Source: Bacteroidales bacterium
GTDB lineage: Bacteria; Bacteroidota; Bacteroidia; Bacteroidales; GCA-2711565
NCBI GenBank assembly: GCA_028280405.1
Contig: JANQLW010000060.1
Coordinates: 43,435-107,434 of the forward strand
Direction of reading: 5' to 3'
DNA length: 64,000 nucleotides
The notes under the pieces are model-generated. The model had not been told where the DNA came from. It did not search any database and saw only the letters and a program-made list of their open reading frames with translations. The translations under genes and the position numbers were made by a program. Below, piece after piece: positions 38,071-48,580 of this stretch (positions within the stretch are counted from its first letter, which is position 1; every line of letters begins with the position of its first letter).

Positions 38071-38124
38071 TAAAAGATTGAACAATCGAACAATATAACC
38101 ATATAACAATGTAACAATAAAACC

Positions 38125-39594
38125 ATGAAACAATTTATAATAACCCTCGCACTATTTATCAGTCTTGGCTCCCTAAACGCCCAGGACCTTTTCAGCACCT
38201 ACGAACTGGATGTTGCATCTCCAGATCACAAAGTAATCAATTACGATAAAGTAAAATGCAAATTTAAAACTGCTGAAGGAGTTAATATATCTGACAAAGC
38301 ATACTACCATGTTTTACTGTTTGGTAAAAAAGCCAAAACAAAAATGTGGGTTATTGCTGATAAATCTGCCGGATCAAAAGATTATGATATCATGTATATC
38401 GATACAGACTATAATGGAATAGTAGGTGAAGAAGGTGAATTGATCAAAGCAAAAGATGGTAGTTTTGCACCTTTGTTTCTTCTAAAAGATTGGGAAAACC
38501 CTTCAACAAAAGAAGTTGGTGATTTTAAGTTTTACTTTAAAAAGTCGAAGTATAATAAAGTTAGACAAAGCTTATTTGGAGAAGTAAACATACAAGGATA
38601 TAAAACGCAACTATATGCTGAGATCCTCGATCCCAATACACCAAAAACAGCAACCAAGATTTGGGTAGGATTTGAAAAACCAATGACCATCCGTAATTAT
38701 GGAAAGTTTGAGCGTAAATTCTATAAAGGAACCGGCTTATTGGAATGTGCCATGTATGGGAAAACACATGCTAATGAACGTCAGTTAATGATTACCTATC
38801 CGGGAAGTACAAATCTAAGCTGTTGGTATGTTGATATATCTTACTTAGCTAAAGATGAACATCTGGTAACAGAAGTAGAATACACCACAAAAGATGGGAT
38901 TAAAAAGAAACATTTTGGGGAGTTGGATGAACGTTGCTGAGGCTGTTTATATCATGGAGGCGTGTCCTTCCCAAAAGATGCAGCAGCTCAAAAAGCGATT
39001 TTAAGAATCGGTGCACAAGAAGATACCAAATCAATAGCCAAGATTATTCCTTGTGAAGTTGAAGTAGAAATAATAGATGGAAAACCGGAAGCTCCAAAAC
39101 ATTGGAAAGATCTGGGCTGGAAGAATGAAAATTCCATGGAAGAGAACGATAAGATCATGAAAGCTGCTCAGGCCGCAAAAATGGCTAAGTATACTTCAGG
39201 TGTTGAAGAATGTAAGTATATTGTAAGGGATGCCAGCTTTAAAGCAGGCGGAGATGTTTATATTACTATTCAGGTAAAACTAAAAAACGGTTATCATACC
39301 TATGGGCCGAAAGAAGGAACGGGATATATCCACACCAATCTTAAAGTAGATTTGCCGGATGGTTTTAAAATCAAAAAAATTCACTGGCCTAAAGCCAAGA
39401 TGAAGAAAGATGGAGACTATACTTTACCTACTTATGATAAAACATTCTATGTTCAAATCATTGCAAGTACACCTAAAACTGCAAAAACCGGAGATGTTTT
39501 TAAAGCAAGCACAAATGCAAGTTTCCAATATTGTAATGAATTTGGTTGCCAGTTGGGAAATGCGAATAATAATTTTAAGATAACAGCATTTTAA
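38125..39594 (+). CDS. Putative selenoprotein: secreted two-part protein with C-U-G-C motif (Sec codon 272) and DsbD-alpha-like C-terminal domain
   Basis: ORFs 38125-38940 and 38962-39594 are in the same frame with one TGA at 38938-38940. Read-through gives FGELDERC-U-GCLYHGGVSFPKDAAAQKA; C-terminus KAGGDVYITIQVKLKNGYHTYGPKEG...FQYCNEFGCQLGN. Confidence 0.85.
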
Positions 39595-39661
39595 AAGATA
39601 GTATGTTTGGGTCATATTATGACTCAGGGGTGATATCTACAGATATCATCCCTTCTTTATT

Positions 39662-40222
39662 TTATTCATCTTTTCTTTTATATCCTATTCTATTTCTCGG
39701 AACAGGTTCTTTACTCATTAATTGTTTAAGCAACTTAAAAATTGTTAAAATGCTTTGATCATGCTTTTCCAATTTCTCTTTATTTAATAATGAAGTCTCA
39801 TTAATCTTATCCAATTTTAATAAAATCTCATTATAGTCAACCAATTTTTTTCGAAGTTGAGTAAATAACCTGATAATTCTAATATTAACCTGAACAGCAA
39901 TCTCAGAGCCCAAAACACTTGATAACATTGCGATTCCTTGCTCTGTAAAAGCATAGGGTAAATACCTTGCGCCACCCCAATTGGCACTTGAGGTTCCAAT
40001 TTGGAACCTCAAGTTTTCATATTCTTCTTTTGTAAGTTGAAACATAAAATCATCAGGAAATCTACTTAAATTTCTTTTTACAGCTTTATTTAAAATTTTT
40101 GTTTCTACATTATAAAGTTTAGCCAAATCTCTATCCAACATAACTTTTTGTTCCCGGATCAGAAAAATCTTATTTAATAATACCTCATTAGGGATCAGAT
40201 CATTATTTATTTCTTGTTTCAT
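39662..40222 (-). CDS. ORF6N domain-containing protein
   Basis: IFLIREQKVMLDRDLAKLYNVETKILNKAVKRNLSRFPDDFMFQLTKEEYENLRFQIGTSSANWGGARYLPYAFTEQGIAMLSSVL. Confidence 0.92.
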   Translation of the reverse strand: MKQEINNDLIPNEVLLNKIFLIREQKVMLDRDLAKLYNVETKILNKAVKRNLSRFPDDFMFQLTKEEYENLRFQIGTSSANWGGARYLPYAFTEQGIAMLSSVLGSEIAVQVNIRIIRLFTQLRKKLVDYNEILLKLDKINETSLLNKEKLEKHDQSILTIFKLLKQLMSKEPVPRNRIGYKRKDE

Positions 40223-40358
40223 ACTTATTAATACCAAAACAATAAAATTGTCCCTCAATATAACATTTAATTTATTTACGATTGAAATCACACATAAATC
40301 TTAAATCGTCCAATGATAAAATAAACCCCTTAGAAAGTAACTACAAGGGGATAGGCTC

Positions 40359-40388
40359 AGGGGCGACGCCCTTAAGGGCGTCGCCCCT
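40359..40388. repeat. 30-bp perfect palindrome aggggcgacgcccttaagggcgtcgcccct
   Basis: Equals its own reverse complement; GC-rich in AT-rich surroundings. Confidence 0.7.
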
Positions 40389-40578
40389 CTTTTTAACCAT
40401 TAATTCTCATTTATAATATCCAAAATTTGCTCATTTTCAATAATTATCATCCCATGACGATCATCCGTAATTCCATCTGCAAGTTTATAAGGATAAGTTG
40501 GGACTGTACCTTTCATTACCGTTACATAAATCGAACATCGGAAATCTTAAATTTGCAATCAATCGCTCAATCAAAAAA

Positions 40579-40612
40579 CAAGCCCCCTATAGTTAACTAC
40601 AGAGGGCTTGAG
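40579..40612 (-). terminator. Putative terminator downstream of korB
   Basis: aaGCCCcctatagttaactacagaGGGCtt hairpin just after the korB stop. Confidence 0.5.
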
Positions 40613-40630
40613 TATCTTCTTATTTTTTTG

Positions 40631-41665
40631 TTAGATTTCCCATGTATTTCCACCCATTAACATATCATCCACAGACTTCATTGGAGAATGTTCTTTTTCA
40701 TGTTCAATACATTCTACCATCAGATCATCATAGGTTTCTTGTTTTACAGCTCTGATCACACCCATTGCCACAGGGAATTCAGGAGCTGTCATATTACATA
40801 GCATATCATGAATTCCAGGATCTTCAGTGGTTGGATCATGAACTAACAGATCATCTTTAGTAATTCCGTTTTCACCAATCTTAACAACTTTCAGTTGAGT
40901 CCCTTCAAGGATAATACCTTTATCTAATTCTTTACCGAATATCATAGGTTCTCCGGTTTTCAAATGAATTTGGTTTTCATGTTTGGTTTCTCTGGAAGTA
41001 ACCATGTCATGGATCTTATTACTAAAAATCACACAGTTTTGCAATATCTCAACTACTGAAGTACCATCGTGTTTTTGTGCAGCCAACATTACTTCAACCA
41101 TCAGTTTAGGGTTATTATCAACAGCACGTGCATAGAAAGTTCCTTGAGCTCCAATTACCAACTGACCAGGGTTGAATGGCTTTTCAAAAGTTCCCTGAGG
41201 AGAAGTTTTCGTTTTACTACCTTTATCAGTAGTTGGAGAAAACTGTCCTTTCGTTAAACCATAGATCTTATTATTGAATAATATAATATTGAAATCTATA
41301 TTTCTACGTACAGCGTGAATAAAATGATTACCACCAATCGCAGTACAGTCGCCATCACCGGTGATCATCCAAACACTAAGATTTGGGTTTGCTAATTTCA
41401 CACCTGAAGCAATTGCTGCTGCACGCCCATGAATTCCGTGGAATCCATAAGTATTCATATAATATGGAAACCGAGATGAACAACCAATTCCCGACACAAC
41501 CATGAAGTCTTCTTTTCGAACACCGATTTGAGGGAAAACCTTTTCCATTGAAGATAAGATCGCATGGTCACCACATCCGGGGCACCATTTTACCATCTGA
41601 TCACTTACGAAATCCTCTTTTGTTAATTGAGGAAGTCCTTCCATTTTACTTGTATCTAGTGTCAT
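40631..41665 (-). CDS. korB: 2-oxoglutarate:ferredoxin oxidoreductase beta subunit
   Basis: WCPGCGDHAILSSMEKVF, GIGCSSRFPYYMNTYGFHGIHGRAAAIASGVKLANP, TPP motif GDGDCTAIGGNHFIHAVRRN. Confidence 0.9.
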   Translation of the reverse strand: MTLDTSKMEGLPQLTKEDFVSDQMVKWCPGCGDHAILSSMEKVFPQIGVRKEDFMVVSGIGCSSRFPYYMNTYGFHGIHGRAAAIASGVKLANPNLSVWMITGDGDCTAIGGNHFIHAVRRNIDFNIILFNNKIYGLTKGQFSPTTDKGSKTKTSPQGTFEKPFNPGQLVIGAQGTFYARAVDNNPKLMVEVMLAAQKHDGTSVVEILQNCVIFSNKIHDMVTSRETKHENQIHLKTGEPMIFGKELDKGIILEGTQLKVVKIGENGITKDDLLVHDPTTEDPGIHDMLCNMTAPEFPVAMGVIRAVKQETYDDLMVECIEHEKEHSPMKSVDDMLMGGNTWEI

Positions 41666-41667
41666 GA

Positions 41668-43527
41668 TTATTTGTCGTTTAAGATTTCATTGAATTTATC
41701 TTCCAATTCTGAAACTAAAAATGGCAGCCCCTGAATTTTATTATACTGCATGTATTGATATTGAGGGAAGTTCATTTTTAGATATTTTATAAACTGGCCA
41801 TTGTTGATCTCACAAACAACGATCTTTTGATATCTACCTAATAATTCTTCTGTATTTTTCGGTAGAGGCATCATATATCTGAAATGAGCTAAACTTACAC
41901 TCTTACCTTCTTCTCTAAGTTTTTCAACAGTGGTAAGCATTACACCATAAGTACCACCCCAGCTTACAACTAATAATTCTCCTTCATCATCACCAAACAC
42001 ATTCTGATCAGGAATATAGTCAGCAACACGGTTCACTTTTTCTTCACGTAATTGAGTCATTACCTGGTGATTTATTGGATCGTGAGAAACATTTCCTGTG
42101 GGATTATCTTTCTCCAACCCTCCAACTCTGTGACGTAATCCTTCAGTGCCAGGAATAGCCCATTGACGATTTAATTTTTCCTCATTACGATGATAAGGTA
42201 AATAATCAGGATCATTTGCCTCAGCTAATGGAGGAGTGATCGAAGCCAAGTCTGCAACTTTAGGGATTTTGAATACTTCCGAACCATTTGCTAATGACCC
42301 GTCAGTCAAGAAAATAACAGGGGTCATATGCTCAACTGAAAGTTTTGCTGCTTCAAAAGCACCATAAAAACAATCTACTGAGCTCTTAGCTGCCAAAACA
42401 ATTACGGGAGCCTCACCATTACGTCCGTATAATGCCTGTAATAAATCTGACTGTTCAGATTTGGTTGGAAGTCCTGTAGAAGGTCCTCCACGCTGAACAT
42501 TAACGATCACCAATGGTAACTCAGTCATTACCGCGAGTCCGATAGCCTCACTTTTAAGAGAAAGACCAGGTCCTGAAGTAGTAGTTACTGCAAGTGATCC
42601 GGTATATGCAGCACCAATGGCTGAACAAATACCAGCTATTTCGTCTTCTGCCTGAAAAGCTTTACAACCAAATTGTTTGTGTTTAGATAATTCCTGTAGT
42701 ATTTCAGTTGCAGGAGTAATTGGGTACGATCCCAGAAACAGTTCAAGTCCTGCACGTTCAGCAGCAGCTAATAAGCCCCATGCTGTAGCAACATTACCGG
42801 TAATATTACGGTAAGTTCCTTTTTCAAGTTCAGCAGGTTGAACTTCATATGTTTGTACAATGGCTTCAACATTTTCTGCATAATGGTTTCCGGCTCTCAG
42901 CACTCTTTTATTGGCCTCAACAACTAATGGATTAGATTTAAATTTTTCTTCGAAAAATTCATATGTTTTGTCAAGCTCTCTATTAAATAAGTATAATACG
43001 ACACCCAAAGCAAACATATTCTTACTCTTCAGGGCAACTTTATTATCTAATCCTAAATCAGCCACTGCTGCTTTAGTCATGGTAGAAATAGGAGCTTTAA
43101 TTACATTATATCCATCTAATGAATTATCTTCTAAAGGATTCGTTTCATAACCGGCTTTATCAAAACCTTTTTCATTAAAGGCGTCGGTATCAATGATAAT
43201 AGTCGCATTCGGTTTAGTCCACTTTAAGGTGGCTTTTAAGGAAGCAGGATTCATTGCAACCAATACATCACAAAAGTCACCTGAAGTGTGTATAAAGGTA
43301 TGTCCAAAATGAATCTGAAATCCGGATACTCCGGAGATCGTTCCTTGAGGTGCCCTGATTTCCGAAGGATAATCGGGGAAAGTAGCAAAATCGTTTCCAG
43401 CGAAAGCCGCTGAATCTGAGAAGAGAGAACCTGTAAGCTGCATTCCATCGCCCGAATCACCAGCAAACCTTACAACAACTTTTTCCAGTTCTACAACATC
43501 ATTCTTTTTCTTGTTATTAGCCATCAT
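41668..43527 (-). CDS. korA: 2-oxoglutarate:ferredoxin oxidoreductase alpha (gamma-alpha fusion) subunit
   Basis: VVRFAGDSGDGMQLTGSLFS, GNVATAWGLLAAAERAGLELFLGSYPITPATEILQELS, TTSGPGLSLKSEAIGLAVMTELPLVIVNVQRGGPSTGLPTKSEQSDL. Confidence 0.92.
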   Translation of the reverse strand: MMANNKKKNDVVELEKVVVRFAGDSGDGMQLTGSLFSDSAAFAGNDFATFPDYPSEIRAPQGTISGVSGFQIHFGHTFIHTSGDFCDVLVAMNPASLKATLKWTKPNATIIIDTDAFNEKGFDKAGYETNPLEDNSLDGYNVIKAPISTMTKAAVADLGLDNKVALKSKNMFALGVVLYLFNRELDKTYEFFEEKFKSNPLVVEANKRVLRAGNHYAENVEAIVQTYEVQPAELEKGTYRNITGNVATAWGLLAAAERAGLELFLGSYPITPATEILQELSKHKQFGCKAFQAEDEIAGICSAIGAAYTGSLAVTTTSGPGLSLKSEAIGLAVMTELPLVIVNVQRGGPSTGLPTKSEQSDLLQALYGRNGEAPVIVLAAKSSVDCFYGAFEAAKLSVEHMTPVIFLTDGSLANGSEVFKIPKVADLASITPPLAEANDPDYLPYHRNEEKLNRQWAIPGTEGLRHRVGGLEKDNPTGNVSHDPINHQVMTQLREEKVNRVADYIPDQNVFGDDEGELLVVSWGGTYGVMLTTVEKLREEGKSVSLAHFRYMMPLPKNTEELLGRYQKIVVCEINNGQFIKYLKMNFPQYQYMQYNKIQGLPFLVSELEDKFNEILNDK

Positions 43528-43711
43528 TCGTTCATTAAAAACCTTGCAAAATTACTACAATATTTTCTTCACTAACTAAGTTTTTATTGACTTTTTTCGC
43601 TCTTTTTGTGTTTTTTTTAACAATTCTATATTATTTCCTTAATAATTTCATAACCAAGGGCGAAAAAAGTAATTTTTATTCAGTTTTTTTGACTTTTTTG
43701 CAAAATAAATA

Positions 43712-43889
43712 GAACACAGATGACGCAGATTTGCACTGATAGATATTTTTTAATATCATAAAAATTTTGACAATATATAATCTATACATTAATTATATAT
43801 AAATCGAACATTATCTAAGTCTAAAACTAGTTTCAAAAAGAACATATAAAAATCTGCGTTCATCAGTCAAATCTGCGTCATCTGTGTTC
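43712..43889. repeat. Intergenic inverted-repeat element (gaacacagatgacgcagatt arms)
   Basis: gaacacagatgacgcagatttgcactgat ... atcagtcaaatctgcgtcatctgtgttc. Confidence 0.7.
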
Positions 43890-43997
43890 CATCCAATTTA
43901 GAATATATATAAATTAAACACAGCTGTTTTGATTTATAGAATCTGTTTATATTTGCATTATCAATTCATCAAGTATTAATCAAAAAATTAGAAAATC

Positions 43998-44165
43998 ATG
44001 GCTTACAAAATTAATGATGATTGTACTGCTTGTGGTACATGTATTGACGAGTGTCCAGTTGACGCTATCGCTGAAGGTGATATCTATGTAATTGATCCTG
44101 ACGTATGCACCGACTGTGGTTCTTGTGCAGATGTTTGTCCAGTTGAGGCAATCGAACCAGAATAG
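43998..44165 (+). CDS. 2x[4Fe-4S] ferredoxin, 55 aa
   Basis: MAYKINDDCTACGTCIDECPVDAIAEGDIYVIDPDVCTDCGSCADVCPVEAIEPE*; below the ORF-track size cutoff. Confidence 0.95.
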   Translation: MAYKINDDCTACGTCIDECPVDAIAEGDIYVIDPDVCTDCGSCADVCPVEAIEPE

Positions 44166-44188
44166 AAAAGAACACTTATTATACCTTG

Positions 44189-44220
44189 AAAATCTCTCAA
44201 TTGAATTGGGAGATTTTTTT
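44189..44220 (+). terminator. Rho-independent terminator after ferredoxin
   Basis: aaAATCTCtcaattgaattggGAGATTttttt. Confidence 0.65.
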
Positions 44221-44228
44221 GTGATTAA

Positions 44229-44307
44229 GGAAGCCATCCTCCCTTCTCAAAAAATTTTATAACACATTAATCTTCGTAAAACTTTGCTTCTGAGAGGATG
44301 GCTTCCC
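44229..44307. repeat. Hairpin element, copy 2 (GGAAGCCATCCTC arms)
   Basis: ggaagccatcctcccttctca ... tgagaggatggcttccc; related to 36340-36420. Confidence 0.7.
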
Positions 44308-44413
44308 ACCTTAGAAAAAAATATTTATTGTGAAAAAATTAACTGTAACTCCTGCTATATAAGCTATTTAAATAATTTGTACTTTTGCTATGCAGACTAA
44401 ATAAGAATAATTA

Positions 44414-47272
44414 ATGGATAAATTTTCCTACCTAAATAATATTGATCCTGAAATGGTTGAGGATCTTTATCAACAATTCCTGAAAGATCCGAAATCTGTT
44501 GATGAAAGTTGGAAACTGTTTTTTGAAGGCTTTGAATTTTCAAGAATTAATTATAGCCAATCAGACAAAGGTGTAAGGGTATATCCCGACGAATTTAAAG
44601 TCATTAATTTGATTAATGCCTATCGCCAAAGAGGGCATTTATTTACGGAAACCAATCCGGTTCGTAAAAGAAGAACATACAAACCTACACTTGATATTGA
44701 AAATTTCGGGCTCACTAAAGCGGATTTAAAAAAGCAATTTCAGGCCGGAACAGAAATCGGTATCGGCAGAAGCAGCCTGGAGAGTATTGTCAAACATCTT
44801 CATGAAACCTATTGTAAATCGGTTGGAGTTGAGTATGAATATATCAGAAATACTGAAATTCTGCAATGGATGCGCAGTAGAATGGAATCCACAAAAAACA
44901 CTTATCCTTTTACATTAGAAGACAAACACTATATTTTAAGTAAACTCCTCCGAGCAGTTTATTTTGAAAAATTTATTCATAAAAGGTTCCCTGGTCAAAA
45001 GCGATTTTCATTGGAAGGAGCTGAGGCGCTGATCCCTGCCTTAGATGCTATTATGGAACAAGGAGCGGATCTGGGCAATGAAGAGTTCGTAATTGGCATG
45101 GCTCACCGAGGAAGGCTTAATGTATTGGCAAATATTTTAAGAAAACCATTTGGAGATATCTTCAGCGAATTTGGAGGAAAAGAATTTGATGATGAATACT
45201 TACTGGGAGATGTAAAGTACCACTTAGGTTATACCGCAAAAAGAAAAACAACAAAAGGAAAAGAAGTTAAACTTACCCTCTCTCCTAATCCATCTCATCT
45301 GGAAGCAGTCAATCCGGTTGTGGAGGGAATCGTAAGAGCAAAAATAGACCATAATTATAATGGAGATAATAATAAAATTACTCCTATTTTAATTCACGGA
45401 GATGCTTCTATTGCCGGACAAGGCATTACTTATGAAGTACTTCAAATGTCAGGACTGGAAGGTTATCAAACAGGAGGAACAGTTCATCTTGTCGTAAATA
45501 ATCAAATCGGATTTACAACGGATTACCTTCAGGCAAGAACCAGTACTTATTGTACAGATTTAGCCAAAACCGTCCAATCTCCGGTATTTCATGTGAATGG
45601 AGATGATGTGGAAGCAGTAGTTTATGCCATTTTATTTGCCATAGAATTTCGTGAAACTTTCCATAAAGATGTATTCATCGATTTACTTTGTTACAGAAAA
45701 TATGGGCATAATGAAGGCGATGAACCAAGATTTACACAGCCACTTCTTTATAAAGAAATAGCCAAACATGCAAATCCATACAATATTTATAAAAAAGTAT
45801 TAATTGAAAGAGGAGATATATCACTTGAAAAAGCTGAAGTGAAAGAGCAAAGACTAAATGCTCTTTTCGAAAAGAGTTTTGAAGAAGCAAAAAAAATAGA
45901 GAAAACGCATATTTCTTTCTTTTTAAAAGATACATGGGAAGGCATTCGGAAAGCAACAGATGAAGATTTTGAATCCTCTCCGGACACATTTATTAGTGCA
46001 AAAGCCTTTAAAGAAATAGGTGAAAAGATATCCGAAGTACCTGAGGATATTAAGTTGTTCAGGAAAACGAAACAATTACTGGCCATTCGTAAAAAAATGA
46101 TTGAAGAAGGCAAGGAAATAGATTGGGCCGTTGGAGAACAATTGGCTTATGGCAGCTTACTGATCGAAGGTATCCCAATTCGACTCAGTGGACAGGATGT
46201 AGCCAGAGGAACTTTCTCACATCGTCATGCTGTATTGAGGCTGGAAGATTCTGAAGAAGAATATACTCCTCTAAACCACATCAATGATACTCAAGAGAAA
46301 ATTGATATTTTCAATTCCCCATTATCTGAATATGGCGTATTAGGTTTTGATTATGGGTATTCACTGACCAGTCCGCATAGTTTAACGGTATGGGAAGCAC
46401 AATTTGGAGATTTCAACAATGGTGCTCAAATCATTATCGATCAATTTTTAAGCAGTGCTGAAGATAAATGGAATGTCATGAATGATCTGGTAATGTATTT
46501 ACCTCATGGTTATGAAGGACAAGGCCCCGAACATTCCAGTGCACGTATGGAGCGATTCCTTATTCTTTGTGCAGAAAATAATATGCAGATTACTAATATC
46601 ACAACTCCTGCTAATTTTTTCCATGTATTGCGTCGTCAGTTAAAAAGAGACTTTAGGAAACCATTAATTATATTTACTCCTAAAAGTTTATTAAGACATC
46701 CTCAGTGTGTGTCTTCTATGGAAGATTTTACTACAGGCGGTTTTAAAGAAGTTCTTGATGATATTAGCGCTGATCCTGATAAGATTAAAAAACTAATATT
46801 CTGTACCGGGAAAGTATATTACGATTTATTGGCTGAAAAAGAAAAAGTTCAGAATGACAGTATTGCAATTATCAGACTGGAACAGATTTATCCTTTACCC
46901 ATAAAACAATTAAATCAATTTGTAGAAAAATATTCAAATGCTTCTACTTATATTTGGGTACAGGAAGAACCAATAAATATGGGTGCCTGGACCTTTATGC
47001 ATCATAACTTTAAAGAAGTACCTTTGAAAGTAATTGCTCGTCCGGCAAGTGGTTCCCCTGCAACAGGATCAACTAAGTTCCATTACATCCGCCAACAAAA
47101 GATCATTGATAAAGCTTTTGAAGAATGTCAATGCCCGCTGGTAGGCCAGGAATGTAAAATGGCCTGTATAGGTAACAAATGGAAAAGCTTTGAGGAAGAA
47201 ATCAGAAATAAAGAAATAAAAGATATAGACAGTAAATCATTTTCAGCTAACCATAAGCTTAAAAAAAATTAA
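44414..47272 (+). CDS. sucA: 2-oxoglutarate dehydrogenase E1 component
   Basis: [68 protein letters not shown]. Confidence 0.97.
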   Translation: MDKFSYLNNIDPEMVEDLYQQFLKDPKSVDESWKLFFEGFEFSRINYSQSDKGVRVYPDEFKVINLINAYRQRGHLFTETNPVRKRRTYKPTLDIENFGLTKADLKKQFQAGTEIGIGRSSLESIVKHLHETYCKSVGVEYEYIRNTEILQWMRSRMESTKNTYPFTLEDKHYILSKLLRAVYFEKFIHKRFPGQKRFSLEGAEALIPALDAIMEQGADLGNEEFVIGMAHRGRLNVLANILRKPFGDIFSEFGGKEFDDEYLLGDVKYHLGYTAKRKTTKGKEVKLTLSPNPSHLEAVNPVVEGIVRAKIDHNYNGDNNKITPILIHGDASIAGQGITYEVLQMSGLEGYQTGGTVHLVVNNQIGFTTDYLQARTSTYCTDLAKTVQSPVFHVNGDDVEAVVYAILFAIEFRETFHKDVFIDLLCYRKYGHNEGDEPRFTQPLLYKEIAKHANPYNIYKKVLIERGDISLEKAEVKEQRLNALFEKSFEEAKKIEKTHISFFLKDTWEGIRKATDEDFESSPDTFISAKAFKEIGEKISEVPEDIKLFRKTKQLLAIRKKMIEEGKEIDWAVGEQLAYGSLLIEGIPIRLSGQDVARGTFSHRHAVLRLEDSEEEYTPLNHINDTQEKIDIFNSPLSEYGVLGFDYGYSLTSPHSLTVWEAQFGDFNNGAQIIIDQFLSSAEDKWNVMNDLVMYLPHGYEGQGPEHSSARMERFLILCAENNMQITNITTPANFFHVLRRQLKRDFRKPLIIFTPKSLLRHPQCVSSMEDFTTGGFKEVLDDISADPDKIKKLIFCTGKVYYDLLAEKEKVQNDSIAIIRLEQIYPLPIKQLNQFVEKYSNASTYIWVQEEPINMGAWTFMHHNFKEVPLKVIARPASGSPATGSTKFHYIRQQKIIDKAFEECQCPLVGQECKMACIGNKWKSFEEEIRNKEIKDIDSKSFSANHKLKKN

Positions 47273-47276
47273 TGAG

Positions 47277-48566
47277 ATGAAAATAGAAATCAAAGTTCCC
47301 AGTCCGGGCGAATCCATCACACAAGTTCAATTGGCATCATGGCTGGTTGAAAACGGAGCATACGTTGACAAAGATCAGGAAATAGCTGAGATTGATTCTG
47401 ATAAAGCCACTCTTAGCATCAGTGCAGAGGAAAGCGGAAAAATTGAAATATTAGTTGAAGCAGGAGAAACCATTGAAGTTGGGAGTGTTATTGCTATTAT
47501 TGATTCGAATGCGAAAGGAAAGGCTACAAGCTCTAAGCTTCAGGCTTCAGGTGCTTCTGCGAAAGAAGTTTCTGGGAGTAAAGCCAATAAATCAAAGAAT
47601 TTGGAAGACGTGGCCTCCAACTTGCAACCCGCAACCCGTAACCCGCAACCAACGATCACTCATATTTCTCCCCTGGCTCAAAAACTTATGGATAAAAATG
47701 ATGTTTCAGAAGCTGAACTTCTAGATTTTTTCAAATCCTTGAGAGTTGGGAAAAAAGATGTAGAATTCTATCTTGAACAAAAAGATCAAATAAAATCGGG
47801 TTCTGCTCCGGTAGAAACTTCTGGCTTTGGAGGCACCCGTAATACCGAACGTAAAAAGATGTCAACTTTAAGAATGAAGCTGGCAGAAAGACTGGTCTCT
47901 GTAAAAAATGATACTGCCATGTTAACTACCTTCAATGAGGTTAATATGCGTGCAATCATGGAAATAAGAAAACAATATAAAGATATTTTTAAAGAAAAAC
48001 ATGGCATTGGGTTAGGATTCATGTCTTTCTTTACAAAAGCTGTTACAGAAGCATTTAAACACTTCCCTGTGGTGAATGCTCAAATTGATGGAGAAGAAAT
48101 CATTTATCATGATTATGCTGATATAGGAATTGCTGTTAGTGCGCCAAAAGGATTGGTTGTTCCGGTTTTACGAAATGCAGAAACCATGAGTTTAGCCGAT
48201 ATTGAAACTAATATCAAGAGCTTGGCAATCAAAGCACGTGACAACAAAATCACTTTGGATGATATGAAAGGAGGAACATTTACTATTACCAATGGTGGTG
48301 TTTTTGGGAGTATGCTTTCCACTCCTATTATTAATCCTCCACAAAGTGCAATCCTGGGGATGCATAATATTGTTGAACGGCCAATAGCGGTGAATGGGGT
48401 GGTTGAAATTCATCCGGTAATGTATGTTGCCTTATCTTATGATCATCGAATTATAGATGGAAAAGACTCTGTCAGATTTTTAGTTAAAGTAAAAGAAATG
48501 CTTGAAGATCCTGTAAAGATGATGTTTTCGGGTAATGACCCTCACGCTCAATTATTAGAACTTTAA
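47277..48566 (+). CDS. sucB: 2-oxoglutarate dehydrogenase E2 (dihydrolipoyllysine succinyltransferase)
   Basis: Lipoyl domain [11 protein letters not shown], peripheral-subunit binding region, catalytic [28 protein letters not shown]. Confidence 0.97.
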   Translation: MKIEIKVPSPGESITQVQLASWLVENGAYVDKDQEIAEIDSDKATLSISAEESGKIEILVEAGETIEVGSVIAIIDSNAKGKATSSKLQASGASAKEVSGSKANKSKNLEDVASNLQPATRNPQPTITHISPLAQKLMDKNDVSEAELLDFFKSLRVGKKDVEFYLEQKDQIKSGSAPVETSGFGGTRNTERKKMSTLRMKLAERLVSVKNDTAMLTTFNEVNMRAIMEIRKQYKDIFKEKHGIGLGFMSFFTKAVTEAFKHFPVVNAQIDGEEIIYHDYADIGIAVSAPKGLVVPVLRNAETMSLADIETNIKSLAIKARDNKITLDDMKGGTFTITNGGVFGSMLSTPIINPPQSAILGMHNIVERPIAVNGVVEIHPVMYVALSYDHRIIDGKDSVRFLVKVKEMLEDPVKMMFSGNDPHAQLLEL

Positions 48567-48580
48567 TTTTTTAAGTAGCT

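Noticed and set aside
43980-44237. Minus-strand 85-aa ORF
   Set aside because: Antisense to the ferredoxin gene on the plus strand, which has unmistakable 4Fe-4S motifs.
45732-46113. Minus-strand ORFs of 85 and 108 aa inside sucA
   Set aside because: Antisense to a strongly conserved gene; no independent coding signal.
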